In this document: positions 17,652 to 26,045 of the stretch, in pieces
Numbering within the stretch: the stretch's first letter is position 1
How the letters are laid out: every line of letters begins with the position of its first letter
Assembly (NCBI GenBank): GCA_020633655.1
Contig: JACKDF010000005.1
Span: 1 to 64,000 of the forward strand
Length of the DNA stretch: 64,000 nt
Direction of reading: 5' to 3'
Origin: Deferribacteres bacterium
GTDB lineage: Bacteria; Zhuqueibacterota; Zhuqueibacteria; Zhuqueibacterales; Geothermadaptataceae
Notes under the pieces: model-generated
What the model was told of the DNA's origin: nothing
Databases searched by the model: none
What the model saw: only the letters and a program-made list of their open reading frames with translations
Made by a program: the position numbers and the translations under genes

Positions 17652-18755
17652 TTATTTAAATTGGTCGAGTATTTCCTGGTTGGTTTTGAATTTCTTCAAA
17701 AGTTCGATGGCGTGCTTTGTGGCTTCTTTAGGAGTCATAGAGTGGAGTGATCGACGTAATGCCTGAGCAGTCAAAGTGTTGTCACCAAATAGTTTTTCTT
17801 CTTTACGTGTACCGCTTTCTTTGATGTCAATGGCGGGAAAAATGCGTTCGTCAGCCAGTGAACGGTCGAGCACAAGCTCCATATTTCCCGTTCCCTTAAA
17901 TTCCTGAAAAATAAAATCATCCATGCGCGAACCCGTGTCGACGAGAACAGTTGCAATAATTGTCAAGGAACCGCCGTTCTCAATTTTCCGGGCAGCGCCA
18001 AAGAGTTTTTTGGGAACTTCCAGTGCACGAGCATCGAGGCCACCTGTCATTAAGCGACCGCTGCTTTCCTGGCCGACGTTGAAAGCCCGACCGGCTCGGG
18101 TTAGAGAGTCGACCAATAGGACGACATCCCGGCCAGCTTCTACACTGCATTTCATGTATTCAAGGGTTAATTTTGTGAGACGCAAATGGTTCTCAACATC
18201 CCTGTCAAAGCTACTCGCGAGTATTGTCCCTTTAACATTTCGCTTGAATTCGGTAACCTCTTCCGGACGTTCATCGAGCAAAAGCGCAATGATAATTTTA
18301 TCAGGATGTTTTGTCGAAAGTGCCTCAGCAATATCAAATAAAACGGTCGTTTTACCGGAACGTGGCGGTGAAACGATGAGGCAGCGTTGGCCTTCACCTA
18401 TAGGCGCAAATAAATCAATTATTCTTTGAGTGTGGTTCGTAGGATTCGTTTCCAGCCACATCGGTTTTTCCGGCATGATAACTGGTAACGATTCAAAATT
18501 GCTGTTTTGTGGCCATTCAGTTGGGGGTAAACCCTGAATTGAATCGATGAAAATTGCACGACTTTTTCTTGGATCTTTCCTGTCCGGAACCACTTTTACT
18601 TCAAGTTCCATTCCGTCTTTTAATCTGAATTTTTGGACAAGAGGAGGTGCAACAAATACATCATCGATTTGTGGTAGGAAATTTTTATCAGCCTGTCTTA
18701 GGAAACCATATCCCTTGGTTGAAAGCTCTAAAATTCCGTTTTTAACATCATCCAT
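17652..18755 (-). CDS. rho: Transcription termination factor Rho, short form lacking the N-terminal helical domain
   Basis: Hexameric RNA-dependent ATPase ending transcription. The cold-shock RNA-binding domain is present at the start ('GILELSTKGYGFLRQADK' to 'KSRAIFIDSIQG'). The RecA-like motor has Walker A 'PPRSGKTTVLFDIA', 'LLLDERPEEVTEFKR', Walker B 'VVLLVDSLTRAGRAFN', the Q-loop region 'GGLDARALEVPKKLFGAAR', and 'GTGNMELVLDRSLADERIFPAID' with the R-loop. At 367 residues from ATG 18755 (or 380 from TTG 18794) it is shorter than the usual 400-plus because the Rho_N helix bundle is missing. No strong ribosome site is seen before either start. A second, full-length Rho elsewhere in the genome cannot be excluded. 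Confidence 0.93.
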   Translation of the reverse strand: MDDVKNGILELSTKGYGFLRQADKNFLPQIDDVFVAPPLVQKFRLKDGMELEVKVVPDRKDPRKSRAIFIDSIQGLPPTEWPQNSNFESLPVIMPEKPMWLETNPTNHTQRIIDLFAPIGEGQRCLIVSPPRSGKTTVLFDIAEALSTKHPDKIIIALLLDERPEEVTEFKRNVKGTILASSFDRDVENHLRLTKLTLEYMKCSVEAGRDVVLLVDSLTRAGRAFNVGQESSGRLMTGGLDARALEVPKKLFGAARKIENGGSLTIIATVLVDTGSRMDDFIFQEFKGTGNMELVLDRSLADERIFPAIDIKESGTRKEEKLFGDNTLTAQALRRSLHSMTPKEATKHAIELLKKFKTNQEILDQFK

Positions 18756-19116
18756 AAAATTAATCGTTTTTGAGAGTGAACAGATTTCAGACAAATAAAC
18801 AAAATCTCTATAGTATGCTTATTTTTTTTGGAACTGAAAGAGAGTTTGAACCCTGTATTCAAAAAATGAGTAAAGTAATGAAACTATTAGTCATTATAAT
18901 CTCTTTTAATCGGAACTACATTCGCAATTTATTAATAAATGAAGGACTTGTATTTCATTTTATTATATCGACGCAATTTCAGTACTTGTGGCAGTAGCTC
19001 CGGAGTTCATTGAAGCAAGAAGAGTGCTATAGAGGTTATGTTATGTTTATCCCATATTAAATATTGTGAATCCAAATTGCTGATTAATAATACAAAAAAA
19101 ATGAAAACTTCATTCC
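18756..19116. other. Intergenic region upstream of rho
   Basis: About 360 bases, AT-rich; presumably holds the rho promoter and leader (Rho is often autoregulated). No hairpin, ORF or RNA gene was recognised. Confidence 0.55.
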
Positions 19117-20220
19117 TTAAACTTTGATAAAAATATTTTTTTTATACAGCCAATGCGCTACAAGAAACCATAAGGTAACGAATAAAATGGCAAATGCAAG
19201 GGATGCATTATAATCCCCTAACACAGGGTGTAAAATTTCCTGGTAGAACCATTGTTTTAATGAGATTGCTTCATCCCCGTGCCCAAGTTTTACCTTCCAA
19301 AGAATTTTAGCTACGATTCCTGATCCAAAAAATACAATTATTGCATTACTACCAAATTCGATGAAGGGCTGCATCATTTTTTGCAGGCCTTTTATTTCTA
19401 CAAACCAGTAGCAGATTGCTAAAACCATCAGGCCGATTCCTGCAGTGTAAAATACATAACTGGATGTCCATAATTGCTTGTTTATCGGCATAACAGGTTC
19501 TAAAATAAGTGCCAGGAAAATTGCAAAGGCACCATAAATAAACAGGATGTTAACTTTTTCCTGATGAGCCTTTGTGGTTTGCAACATTTTTCCCGTGAAA
19601 AAACCGAGCAGAACTTGCGCGATTGCAGGCAATGTGCTAATTATCCCCTCAGGTTCCAAATCTGATTTCCACATGTGGCTGCCAAGTATGAGCTTGTCAA
19701 AAAATTGGGCTAAATTAGTACCGAATACCCAGGAGTCTGCGCCTCTACCGGGAAAGGGAACTGTAGTCATTAAAATCCAATAGCCGGCAAGAAGAATTAA
19801 AGTCCACACAACTTGCCCAGTGCGATTATGATAGATTACAATGAGCGAAGCGAAAAAATAGCATATGCCGATGCGAGGCAGAACACCGAAAAAGCGCATC
19901 GAATTGAACTTGAATTCTGGAAAAAGAGAGAGTATCCAACCCAGAAGAATAAGCTTAATGCTGCGTGAAATGACCTTTTTTAATAACGAAGTTTTCGAAC
20001 TTGTTTCTGAATCGAATTTGCTGAATGAAAATGCCATTGCCGACCCCACAATAAATAGGAAAAAGGGGAAAACAAGATCGGTTGGCGTACAACCATGCCA
20101 TTCTGCATGTCGCAATGGAGCATAAACAAAGGACCAACTGCCAGGATTATTTACCACGATCATTAGAGCGATCGTTAAGCCTCGTAATGCATCCAACGAG
20201 AGAAGGCGTTGATTTGACAT
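19117..20220 (-). CDS. HGSNAT-like membrane acyltransferase (DUF5009/DUF1624 type)
   Basis: About ten hydrophobic helices. The N-terminus 'RLLSLDALRGLTIALMIVVN' and the loop 'LRHAEWHGCTPTDLVFPFFLFIVG' with its conserved His are hallmarks of the heparan-alpha-glucosaminide N-acetyltransferase family. These transfer acetyl groups across membranes to glucosamine-type sugars. In bacteria the role is largely uncharacterised, presumably acetylation of glycans or cell-wall sugars. Length 367 is typical. It ends with 'HWLYKKNIFIKV'. The nearest upstream gene (20306) is on the same strand with an 85-base gap, so they may share a transcript. Confidence 0.85.
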   Translation of the reverse strand: MSNQRLLSLDALRGLTIALMIVVNNPGSWSFVYAPLRHAEWHGCTPTDLVFPFFLFIVGSAMAFSFSKFDSETSSKTSLLKKVISRSIKLILLGWILSLFPEFKFNSMRFFGVLPRIGICYFFASLIVIYHNRTGQVVWTLILLAGYWILMTTVPFPGRGADSWVFGTNLAQFFDKLILGSHMWKSDLEPEGIISTLPAIAQVLLGFFTGKMLQTTKAHQEKVNILFIYGAFAIFLALILEPVMPINKQLWTSSYVFYTAGIGLMVLAICYWFVEIKGLQKMMQPFIEFGSNAIIVFFGSGIVAKILWKVKLGHGDEAISLKQWFYQEILHPVLGDYNASLAFAILFVTLWFLVAHWLYKKNIFIKV

Positions 20221-20305
20221 CTAGTATCCAGATTCTGTTATTAGGAAAATGCGGTCGGTGCAAATGATAAATAAAAAAAGGAAAAAAACAAGAAATATTA
20301 AATAT

Positions 20306-20878
20306 TTACACTGAAAAATAGTTATGCTTTTGGGCCGGAATCGACTTAGTATTAAATGTAATCTCGCCATGCGAGTTAATCGTGAAGTTGCATGTATGTC
20401 CGATAAATTTGTCTGTTTTACTATCAAAGAGCTGTAAGCTTATAGCGAATTCACCGTCAGCAATGTTTAAAGGTATCGCTCTACTGATATAAGTATCATT
20501 ATCCGTTATCTGTGATTGGGCAAACGATATATTATTGACCTTGAACTCAACCGTGTTCCCTTGTGATGTCAGGATGGTAAATTTTTCGATAATCGTATTG
20601 TTGTCAAAAATTTTCAGAATATTGGGAGCAAGTGTGTAATGCATATATTTCGCACCCTGTGCATTTTTTTCACACCTAAAGTGAAATTGAATTGGGGAGT
20701 GGCGGCAGGAGCTGTATACAAACGGTATGTTTTCGTTGCTTTCTGCATCCAGCAAAGAAAATTGAAGATGGCCTTCACCCTGGAGTTGGATGGTGTCCTT
20801 GAAAAGAAAACAGAAGGTGAGTGTCACTAAAAAAGTAATCCAAAATTGCTTCTGCTTTATCTTGTTTTCATGCCGCAT
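20306..20878 (-). CDS. Hypothetical membrane-anchored or exported protein
   Basis: The start at ATG 20878 is chosen from GAGGA 5 bases upstream; longer starts up to 20998 lack one. 190 residues. After a basic stretch, 'FWITFLVTLTFCFLF' is a signal or anchor helix. The rest is beta-rich, Asn/Thr/Ile-rich and ends without motif. No family is recognised. The two Cys in 'SSCRHSPIQFHFRCEK' could form a disulfide in an extracytoplasmic Ig-like fold (inference). Confidence 0.6.
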   Translation of the reverse strand: MRHENKIKQKQFWITFLVTLTFCFLFKDTIQLQGEGHLQFSLLDAESNENIPFVYSSCRHSPIQFHFRCEKNAQGAKYMHYTLAPNILKIFDNNTIIEKFTILTSQGNTVEFKVNNISFAQSQITDNDTYISRAIPLNIADGEFAISLQLFDSKTDKFIGHTCNFTINSHGEITFNTKSIPAQKHNYFSV

Positions 20879-21401
20879 TGCATTCCTCACTTTGAATGGA
20901 TTCATGATGATGCAGGCGTTGTGCAAGAACAGTTCCATTTTTATTTCGTCGGATATGATTAGGGCACTCGCTTGTGTGATGTAATAGGAAATGCGCAATT
21001 TTATTATTTTAAACTTTCATTCTGTTTATGAAAGTCTCGCTTACGTTGATAAATTCTATTCAAAGATTAAAAACAGACTGTGTTATTTTGCAATAGGTGT
21101 GTAAAGTATGTTTTGGAGGGAGCCAGTGGAAGGATTTGAATATTTAGTTCCTCCATGGCATCTTTTGTGGAGTCAATTTGTCAAAGGTTTTACGAATGAC
21201 TATTCAAAAAAATGAATGGCTTCGACAAAAATTTGCATATGCCAGAAAGGCATTGGATTAACGTTGGGGTTTTTCTTTTACACGAATGTTTGTACAAGAG
21301 AATTAGTTTTTTTGAACTAAACTTTTTATTTATAAACACCAGGATTGGCAGGGGACATCCCCTGCCAATCGTTCATTTACAGCTTTGTCTGAATAAGAAG
21401 G
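20879..21401. other. Intergenic region with a strong palindrome
   Basis: AT-rich spacer of about 520 bases holding the perfect 12-base-pair palindrome at 21343-21370 (separate entry). No gene seen. Confidence 0.6.
21343..21370. repeat. Perfect hairpin 3' of the Rrf2 gene
   Basis: GATTGGCAGGGG, loop ACAT, CCCCTGCCAATC: 12 perfect base pairs. It lies about 30 bases past the Rrf2 stop (minus strand), but no T-run follows on either strand, so a classical terminator is doubtful. Degenerate relatives appear near 24668 and 48661. Confidence 0.7.
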
Positions 21402-21887
21402 CTAATTCGATTTTAATACTTTGAGTGCTTGAAACCAATTGTTAACGTGGGCATTGTCGTCGGCCAGCCTTAATTCATCCTTTTTCATTTTCTCAACCAG
21501 TTCAGTAATCGTTGCACTCATAAGCTTGTTTTTTATATCATCACGAATTGGACCCCAGCGTTCATGAATGGGGCAGGGTTTATTCTCACCACAGCCAGTT
21601 AATCCAATGGCACATTGCTGGAATAATTCCACTCCATCGATAGCTACGACTATATCATAGAGTGAAATGATGCTTGCGGATTTGGCTAACAGGATTCCTC
21701 CCCTGGGACCACGGTAGGAAATGAGGTATTCTTTTTCAGTTAAAACTTGAAAGATTTTTGTAAGAAAATGAAAAGATATGTCTAGCGCATTTGAAATTTC
21801 CCTGATTGGTGTATAACCTTTTCGACCTACGAGAGCGATGTATATTACGGCTCGAATTGCATATTCACTAGCTTTTGAAAGTATCAC
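21402..21887 (-). CDS. Rrf2-family Fe-S transcriptional regulator (NsrR/IscR-like)
   Basis: 161 residues. The N-terminal winged helix-turn-helix ('ASEYAIRAVIYIAL', 'PIREISNALDISFHFLTKIFQVL', wing 'GPRGGILLAKSA') is followed by three Cys, C92, C99 and C105 ('QCAIGLTGCGENKPCPIH'), at the positions that ligate the cluster in NsrR and IscR. Such proteins sense nitric oxide, Fe-S status or redox. The divergent NnrS-like gene about 1.2 kb away favours a nitric-oxide role (inference). The 'CP' just before His/Glu also fits NsrR. No operator sequence was recognised. Confidence 0.9.
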   Translation of the reverse strand: MILSKASEYAIRAVIYIALVGRKGYTPIREISNALDISFHFLTKIFQVLTEKEYLISYRGPRGGILLAKSASIISLYDIVVAIDGVELFQQCAIGLTGCGENKPCPIHERWGPIRDDIKNKLMSATITELVEKMKKDELRLADDNAHVNNWFQALKVLKSN

Positions 21888-22154
21888 AGCTTATCCTTTA
21901 TCATGTATTTTAGATCTTCTATGAAAAAATGAGCTTCTACAAAGCTGTATTTAGAAGCAGTTCGTATTACTTTGAGCTAAATTGTTTATAACATTAATTA
22001 AATTTTTTGTAGTTTGAAAAGAAAAAGTTCGAATTTGGAGAAAAATCTTGCAAAAAAAACAGGAATCTTGTATCTGTTGCGTTTTGATTTCTCCAGTTTT
22101 ATCTGTTTTTTAATACTCAAATTCAATTTAACCTTATTCGAGTTGGCTATAAAA

Positions 22155-23075
22155 ATGCGTTATTACAACGCTTATAAGTACTTTCTCGTTGAAAAATTTG
22201 GCGAACCGGTTTTAAAAATCCCTCTCAACGGGGGCTTTTCTTGTCCGAATATTGATGGGAGCAAAGGATTTGGTGGCTGCACTTACTGTGATAATGAAGC
22301 ATTTAGTCCTGTTGCACTAAGTACCGATGACGTATTGCAACAGCTTGAGCGTGGCATTGCGCGGGCACATTATCGTTTTAAAAAATTCATTGCTTATTTT
22401 CAGCCATTCTCAAATACTTACGCACCGGTTCAACGTTTAAAAGAACTCTACGAACCGGTCCTTCAAAGGTCGGATGTTGTCGGTCTTGCGCTTGGTACAC
22501 GTCCTGATTGTTTCGAGGAAGAGACGTTCCATTACATGCAGGATTTGGCATCACGCACTTTTTTAAGTGTCGAATTGGGTATGCAAACCATTCACAACCA
22601 CACATTGGAACATATTAACAGGCAGCACACAGCGGATGAATGCTATTCTGTATTATCGCGTTTGTATCCCATGGGAATCGAAAATGTTGTGCATGTGGTT
22701 CTCGGGTTGCCAGGTGAATCGAAAGATGATATGATGGCGACTGCGGATAAAATAGCTGAATTACCTGTTCATGGAATAAAGATTCATCAATTGATGGTGA
22801 TTGAAAAAACCGTCATGGCTTATCAATATCGCAAAGGGGATGTGCCGACGCTTGAACTCGACGCTTATGCAGAATTGCTCAGTGAATTCATTATGCGATT
22901 GCGCCCCGATCAGTACGTCCATCGATTAATGGCGGAGTGCCGTGAAGACAGCGGTTTGATAGCGCCCTTATGGAGCATGAATAAGCGGCACTCCATAAAT
23001 CTCATACACAATTATTTTGCACAAACCCGGCTTCGCCAGGGATCGAAATGCAAGTCCCAATTCCGAATGTTATAA
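22155..23075 (+). CDS. TIGR01212-family radical SAM protein (YhcC-like)
   Basis: Translation from ATG 22155 ('MRYYNAYKYFLVEKFG') matches the family's N-terminus; an upstream ATG at 22014 adds a 47-residue stretch unlike it. The 4Fe-4S/SAM site is 'CPNIDGSKGFGGCTYC', the variant spacing used by this family (CX12CX2C). The barrel continues with 'GLALGTRPDCFEEE', 'SVELGMQTIHNHTLEHINR' and 'HVVLGLPGES', as in HemN-like radical SAM enzymes. Length 306 is standard. The biochemical role is unknown. It lies 61-73 bases before the NnrS-like gene on the same strand. Confidence 0.92.
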   Translation: MRYYNAYKYFLVEKFGEPVLKIPLNGGFSCPNIDGSKGFGGCTYCDNEAFSPVALSTDDVLQQLERGIARAHYRFKKFIAYFQPFSNTYAPVQRLKELYEPVLQRSDVVGLALGTRPDCFEEETFHYMQDLASRTFLSVELGMQTIHNHTLEHINRQHTADECYSVLSRLYPMGIENVVHVVLGLPGESKDDMMATADKIAELPVHGIKIHQLMVIEKTVMAYQYRKGDVPTLELDAYAELLSEFIMRLRPDQYVHRLMAECREDSGLIAPLWSMNKRHSINLIHNYFAQTRLRQGSKCKSQFRML

Positions 23076-23136
23076 TGTTGAACAGCAATATAGACAATGA
23101 AGCCGAGCAGGTTTACTATGAAACAGTTAAATCAGG

Positions 23137-24585
23137 ATGATTTCTCCCATGAACAATCCGTCCAGAAATCCAATCGAGAAAATAATTTCAGCGTCTAAAC
23201 CGGGCATTGGACATGCACCCTTTGAGATTCGATTTGTGTGGATCGGTTTGTTTTTTACAATATCAGGAGGCCTGACACTTGGATCTCTTGCCGCTGCGAT
23301 TCCTGTTTTCGAACTTCCTTTTGCGAATTATTATGCGATCGCTTATCAATTGCATGGACATTTACAGCTCGTCGCCTGGACCGGCTGTTTTATCATTCCA
23401 ATTAGCTTACATTTCATTCCACGATTTGCTGGCATTCCCTTGAAAAATCCTAATGTCCCGTTTATTGTTTTTTTATTTTTTTCAGCTAGTTTATTCCTGC
23501 GTTTTTTTAGCCAAATTCTACTTCCAGCCGTGCCAGAATCCTTTTTCAAAATCGCAAGCTGGCTTGTTTTCTTATCTGCAATACTATTTCTTACAGCTAT
23601 CTATTTTTACATCAAGTCAATTTTTCATGTTATGGGGGAAGCAAAGAAGAAAATAAAGCGCCCTGCACTTCCGCCTGTTGCTCCCTTTTTTATGATGGTT
23701 TTAGCGGGATGGATGGGATACGCCATCGTGAATACGGTACTTACCTTTTCTATGGCTTCCGAAGGTAAGTTCCTGAGTGATGTTGTGTGGGATCGATTTG
23801 CAGTTGAATTTTTCATCGGCTTTGTGCTTTTTCCAATCAGTTTTTCTTTCGCGATTCGTACATTTCCACTCTACCTGCGATTGCCGGCTACAGACTGGTC
23901 GGTTCGGAAGCTGGCGGTATTTTTCCTCGTTACAAGTTTACTCGCTTTGATTCCACAATTGCCATTCATGCACACAATCGCTTCTGCAAAGTCAGCAAAT
24001 ATATCCGCTGTTGGTATTATTCTGCGCTCTTTGGCGGTCCTTTGGTTAATCTGGAAATTGGATGTTTTAACTCGCTTACAAATGAACTGGGTACAAAAGT
24101 ATGAAGTTGAAGTTCCTGGCGACAACAGGCGTTCAACGCGGCCAGGTATGCCCGACTACGGCGAGTTTGGTAAATTCGAGTTGCTCATCTATGCAGCATT
24201 TACCTGGCTCGTGCTCGGTACAATCCTTCAAATTATTAATGAAGTTTCGTTCTTGTGGCAGGGATATCGGTATATTATTGATGAGGCGATCCGGCATATT
24301 TATTTACTTGGATTTATTACCAATTTAATTTTAGGGATGGCACCGCGAATGGTGCCAGCGTTCATGGGAGTAAAAACTGTTTTTAGACCGAACCTGGTCA
24401 CCTGGTCTTTTTTTCTTATTAATTTTGCTGCATTTGCTCGAATAATACCTAAATTGGCATCGAATGTTTTTACTCGTTTTGGGAATATTTTATATGGTAT
24501 TTCAGGTTTGTTTGCAATGGCTTCGATCATTCTTTTGTGGTTAGTTCTTTTTAATTCTCGAAAAGTTTTTAATCGCGAAGCATGA
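23137..24585 (+). CDS. NnrS-like multi-pass membrane protein
   Basis: 482 residues with about twelve membrane helices. The His motifs 'YQLHGHLQLVAWTGCFIIPISLHFIPRF' and 'AIRHIYLLGFITNLILGMAPRMVPAF' are the paired signatures of NnrS, a heme-copper membrane protein linked to nitric-oxide stress. Alternative start ATG 23149. A 25-codon frame starting at ATG 23118 after AGCAGG overlaps it out of frame and could be a translational leader. The Rrf2 regulator with three cluster Cys is close by and divergent, which fits an NsrR-NnrS pairing (inference). The subfamily is divergent from proteobacterial NnrS. Confidence 0.8.
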   Translation: MISPMNNPSRNPIEKIISASKPGIGHAPFEIRFVWIGLFFTISGGLTLGSLAAAIPVFELPFANYYAIAYQLHGHLQLVAWTGCFIIPISLHFIPRFAGIPLKNPNVPFIVFLFFSASLFLRFFSQILLPAVPESFFKIASWLVFLSAILFLTAIYFYIKSIFHVMGEAKKKIKRPALPPVAPFFMMVLAGWMGYAIVNTVLTFSMASEGKFLSDVVWDRFAVEFFIGFVLFPISFSFAIRTFPLYLRLPATDWSVRKLAVFFLVTSLLALIPQLPFMHTIASAKSANISAVGIILRSLAVLWLIWKLDVLTRLQMNWVQKYEVEVPGDNRRSTRPGMPDYGEFGKFELLIYAAFTWLVLGTILQIINEVSFLWQGYRYIIDEAIRHIYLLGFITNLILGMAPRMVPAFMGVKTVFRPNLVTWSFFLINFAAFARIIPKLASNVFTRFGNILYGISGLFAMASIILLWLVLFNSRKVFNREA

Positions 24586-25097
24586 ATGGTTTTATGAATT
24601 TTGATTCTAGTAGAAGGAGTTTGGAATAGAGACGCATTTTTATTTTTGACTTTTTTCATGAACTTGAGGATTGGCCAATAGATATCTCCTGCTCATTGTT
24701 TATTTTGGGCATAGCATTAATAAAACAGGTTAGACTGAATTGTTTTTTTGCAATTTTAACTAAGTTTTTTATCTCTAAAAATATTATTAAAATTCACTTT
24801 AATAATTCCACAAAAAGTTGATTTTAATTGAATTTGTAATTCTAAATAATACATTTGAAACGTTCTGAATTTGCATATTTTTTTATGCTGTATCTTTTTA
24901 ACAAAATAAATTTCCGACTTCAAGACAGAATTTGATGCTTCCATACGAATGAGTCTGTTCTTTTTCGTTAACTAAAATCACAACTGCCTTTATTTTTCCG
25001 ATAACCTCATTGAGAAATCCGGTTCATTGAAAACCGGATATTTTGTTTGAACGATACCTATTAAATCATGCACACACCGATAGCTTTGAGAAATTAA
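24586..25097. other. AT-rich intergenic region
   Basis: 512 bases without a credible gene. It contains a degenerate relative of the 21343 hairpin near 24668-24700 and the stem-loop at 25017-25039. Confidence 0.6.
25017..25048. terminator. Stem-loop, possible terminator or leader hairpin
   Basis: ATCCGGTT (25017-25024), a 7-base loop, AACCGGAT (25032-25039), then ATTTTGTTT. It is 430 bases past the NnrS-like stop and 50 bases before the exchanger start, so a leader role is equally possible. Confidence 0.5.
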
Positions 25098-26036
25098 ATG
25101 AATATTATCTTTGATTTTGCACTGGTTGTACTCGGTATCGTATTGCTTAACCTGGGGGCGAATTGGTTAGTCGACGGATCTTCTAAAATTGCCGCAAATT
25201 TAGGTGTCCGTCCTTTGCTTATCGGACTCACCGTTGTTGCTCTCGGTACCTCGACACCAGAATTCGTTGTGAGTGTTGTTGCAGCTGTGGCGGAAAACCT
25301 CGATGGCATGTCCATTGGCAACGTCATCGGTAGTAATATTGCCAATATTGGATTAATACTTGGCGTCTCCGCGACTATGGCACCGCTTGCTGTCGATCGG
25401 CAAATATTAAAGGGGGATCTCGTAATACTCGGTCTTGTGACGTTACTCTTAATCGCGATTGCAGGCAATGGTGTGGTGTCCCACTGGGAAGGATGGTTGT
25501 TGCTTGCAGCAGGGGTGTTATTTTTCTGGAATGTCTTGCATCGTGCTAATAATGATAAAAAGCGAAATGGAAATAATGTCGACAAGAGCGATCCCACGTG
25601 GACGAAAAGCATCATCGAGGTTGTCGGTGGATTGGCAATTCTCATCGCCAGTTCAAATTGGCTTATCGTCGATCATTCAGTACCGATCATGGAATGGCTG
25701 GGTGTTAGTGATGCTGTTATTGGAATGACGATTATTGCCATCGGGACTTCTTTGCCAGAGCTCGCAGCCTCGGTGGCAAGTATTTCCAAAGGACAATTTG
25801 AAATTGGTGTCGGTAACGTTATTGGAAGCAATATCATCAATACATTGATTGTTTTGGGTGGTGTTGCAGCTATAAAAGAAATCAATGCAGTTGTGAATGT
25901 TGAATTGGGTGTGCAATTGTTCATGACCTTAATGTTGTATCCACTTTTCAAAACGACAGGTCGCATGCAACGCTTTGTTGGAGCTGGACTTTTGGTTTTT
26001 TATACAATATTCATTCTGTGGTCTTATATAAAATGA
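25098..26036 (+). CDS. Calcium/sodium antiporter (CaCA family, YrbG-like)
   Basis: Ten or so membrane helices in two inverted halves. Each half carries the ion-binding alpha-repeat: 'GLTVVALGTSTPEFVVSV' with 'GNVIGSNIANIGLILG', and 'GMTIIAIGTSLPELAASV' with 'GNVIGSNIINTLIVLG'. The acidic residues (Glu in TPE and PEL) bind cations. Length 312 is typical of bacterial K+-independent members. It exports calcium in exchange for sodium or protons. The transaldolase gene begins 9 bases after its stop, so the two share a transcript. Confidence 0.93.
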   Translation: MNIIFDFALVVLGIVLLNLGANWLVDGSSKIAANLGVRPLLIGLTVVALGTSTPEFVVSVVAAVAENLDGMSIGNVIGSNIANIGLILGVSATMAPLAVDRQILKGDLVILGLVTLLLIAIAGNGVVSHWEGWLLLAAGVLFFWNVLHRANNDKKRNGNNVDKSDPTWTKSIIEVVGGLAILIASSNWLIVDHSVPIMEWLGVSDAVIGMTIIAIGTSLPELAASVASISKGQFEIGVGNVIGSNIINTLIVLGGVAAIKEINAVVNVELGVQLFMTLMLYPLFKTTGRMQRFVGAGLLVFYTIFILWSYIK

Positions 26037-26045
26037 GGAGTAAAA

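Noticed and set aside
23118..23198. Short frame (about 26 codons) with a good ribosome site overlapping the NnrS-like start
   Set aside because: Could be a leader peptide, but the product has no features and it may be chance; kept only as a remark in the NnrS entry.
24756..24944. Minus-strand frame of 62 codons
   Set aside because: Low-complexity AT-rich sequence with no ribosome site or neighbours supporting it.
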